Shown here piece after piece: positions 63,761 to 64,000 of a stretch of DNA of 64,000 bases. The DNA is taken from the NCBI GenBank assembly GCA_030614785.1, contig JAUWTJ010000008.1, forward strand, positions 1 through 64,000, written 5' to 3'. Numbering within the stretch: the first letter of the stretch is position 1; each line of letters begins with the position of its first letter. The notes under the pieces are model-generated. The model had not been told where the DNA came from. It was given only the letters and a program-made list of their open reading frames with translations, and made no database searches. This stretch comes from Alphaproteobacteria bacterium (lineage in GTDB: Bacteria; Pseudomonadota; Alphaproteobacteria; M2410). A program made the translations under genes and the position numbers.

Positions 63761-64000
63761 ATGAACCAGACCCCGCACACGATTTTCAAAACCCGCGTTC
63801 GCAACGATGCGCTGGAAGGGCCAAACCCCTTCGAGTGGAAAGATCGACCCTCGGAAGACATATTCAAGGGCAGGAATGTTGTTCTGTTCGCACTTCCGGG
63901 TGCGTTCACGCCGACCTGCTCGACGACACATCTGCCGCGCTATGAAGAGCTTTATGAAGAGCTGAAGGCGCAGGGCGTTGATGAAGTTGTTTGCCTGTCG
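63761..64000 (+). CDS. Peroxiredoxin (Prx5-like), partial
   Basis: The first 80 codons of a peroxiredoxin cut by the right edge. ATG 63761 has AAGGAG nine bases upstream. The peroxidatic motif is PGAFTPTCSTTHLPRY (PxxxTxxC), typical of the Prx5/type II group that reduces hydroperoxides with glutaredoxin or glutathione. The gene is divergent from the OxyR-like regulator across 115 bp. The C-terminus and any fused domain are not visible. Confidence 0.92.
   Translation, partial: MNQTPHTIFKTRVRNDALEGPNPFEWKDRPSEDIFKGRNVVLFALPGAFTPTCSTTHLPRYEELYEELKAQGVDEVVCLS

Noticed and set aside
1-64000. CRISPR arrays, insertion sequences or prophage genes
   Set aside because: No regularly spaced repeats, transposase, integrase or phage structural proteins were recognised in the window.

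Overview
The window looks like the chromosome of a motile alphaproteobacterium. The evidence is a Caulobacter-type flagellar locus (FlbD regulator, SciP/DUF1153 next to fliF and flgE, a MotA-like gene between fliN and flbD), CtrA-like TTAA-N7-TTAA motifs, and typical alphaproteobacterial families (DUF1285, DUF6111, DUF4159 beside MoxR/DUF58). The sequence does not fix the genus. A TonB receptor, fatty-acid-type acyl-CoA dehydrogenase and SDR genes would suit a marine or aquatic heterotroph, but that is inference.

Layout. Positions 1-18676 are a flagellar block. On the minus strand are fliF-fliG-fliH-fliN-motA-flbD-flhA-flhF-flhG (flhG is cut by the left edge), then sciP, then fliK-flgD-flgE. 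Divergently on the plus strand are flgK-flgL. Between fliK and flgK lie two opposed sigma-54 -24/-12 promoters. CtrA-like boxes lie upstream of fliF and sciP. Positions 18700-20655 hold mnmA, an acetyltransferase and an elongator-type tRNA-Met(CAT). The 3' end of that tRNA is repeated at 22990-23011, and the repeats enclose a 2.3 kb segment without an integrase: a membrane protein with a nuclease-like (SNase) domain and a small TonB-C-like protein.

Positions 23065-34200 are mixed housekeeping genes: a DksA-like zinc finger protein, a class III nucleotide cyclase, an exported methyltransferase-like protein with a lipoprotein, an MFS transporter, an isoaspartyl peptidase, a DUF454 membrane protein, queC-queE and an exported M14 carboxypeptidase. 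Positions 34218-44166 hold a ferritin-like diiron protein, a methyltransferase, an orphan flagellin-like protein, a Nudix hydrolase, an amidase, an SRPBCC protein, a PAS protein plus chemotaxis transducer pair (split Aer-like receptor), a frameshifted HAD phosphatase, an SDR and an acetyltransferase. Positions 44135-51065 are a moxR-DUF58-DUF4159-membrane protein cluster. Positions 51239-54957 run DUF1285, CoA pyrophosphatase-type Nudix, DUF6111, CCA tRNA nucleotidyltransferase, a palindromic intergenic repeat and an alpha/beta hydrolase.

The most notable region is 55791-59922. A well-formed FMN riboswitch (RFN element) and an intrinsic terminator stand upstream of a TonB-dependent receptor and an MFS transporter, which together look like a flavin uptake system spanning the outer and inner membranes. 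The window ends with a methanethiol S-methyltransferase (MddA) homologue, a frameshifted acyl-CoA dehydrogenase, a PPOX-family flavoprotein, and an OxyR-like regulator (lacking the resolving cysteine) divergent from a peroxiredoxin cut by the right edge.
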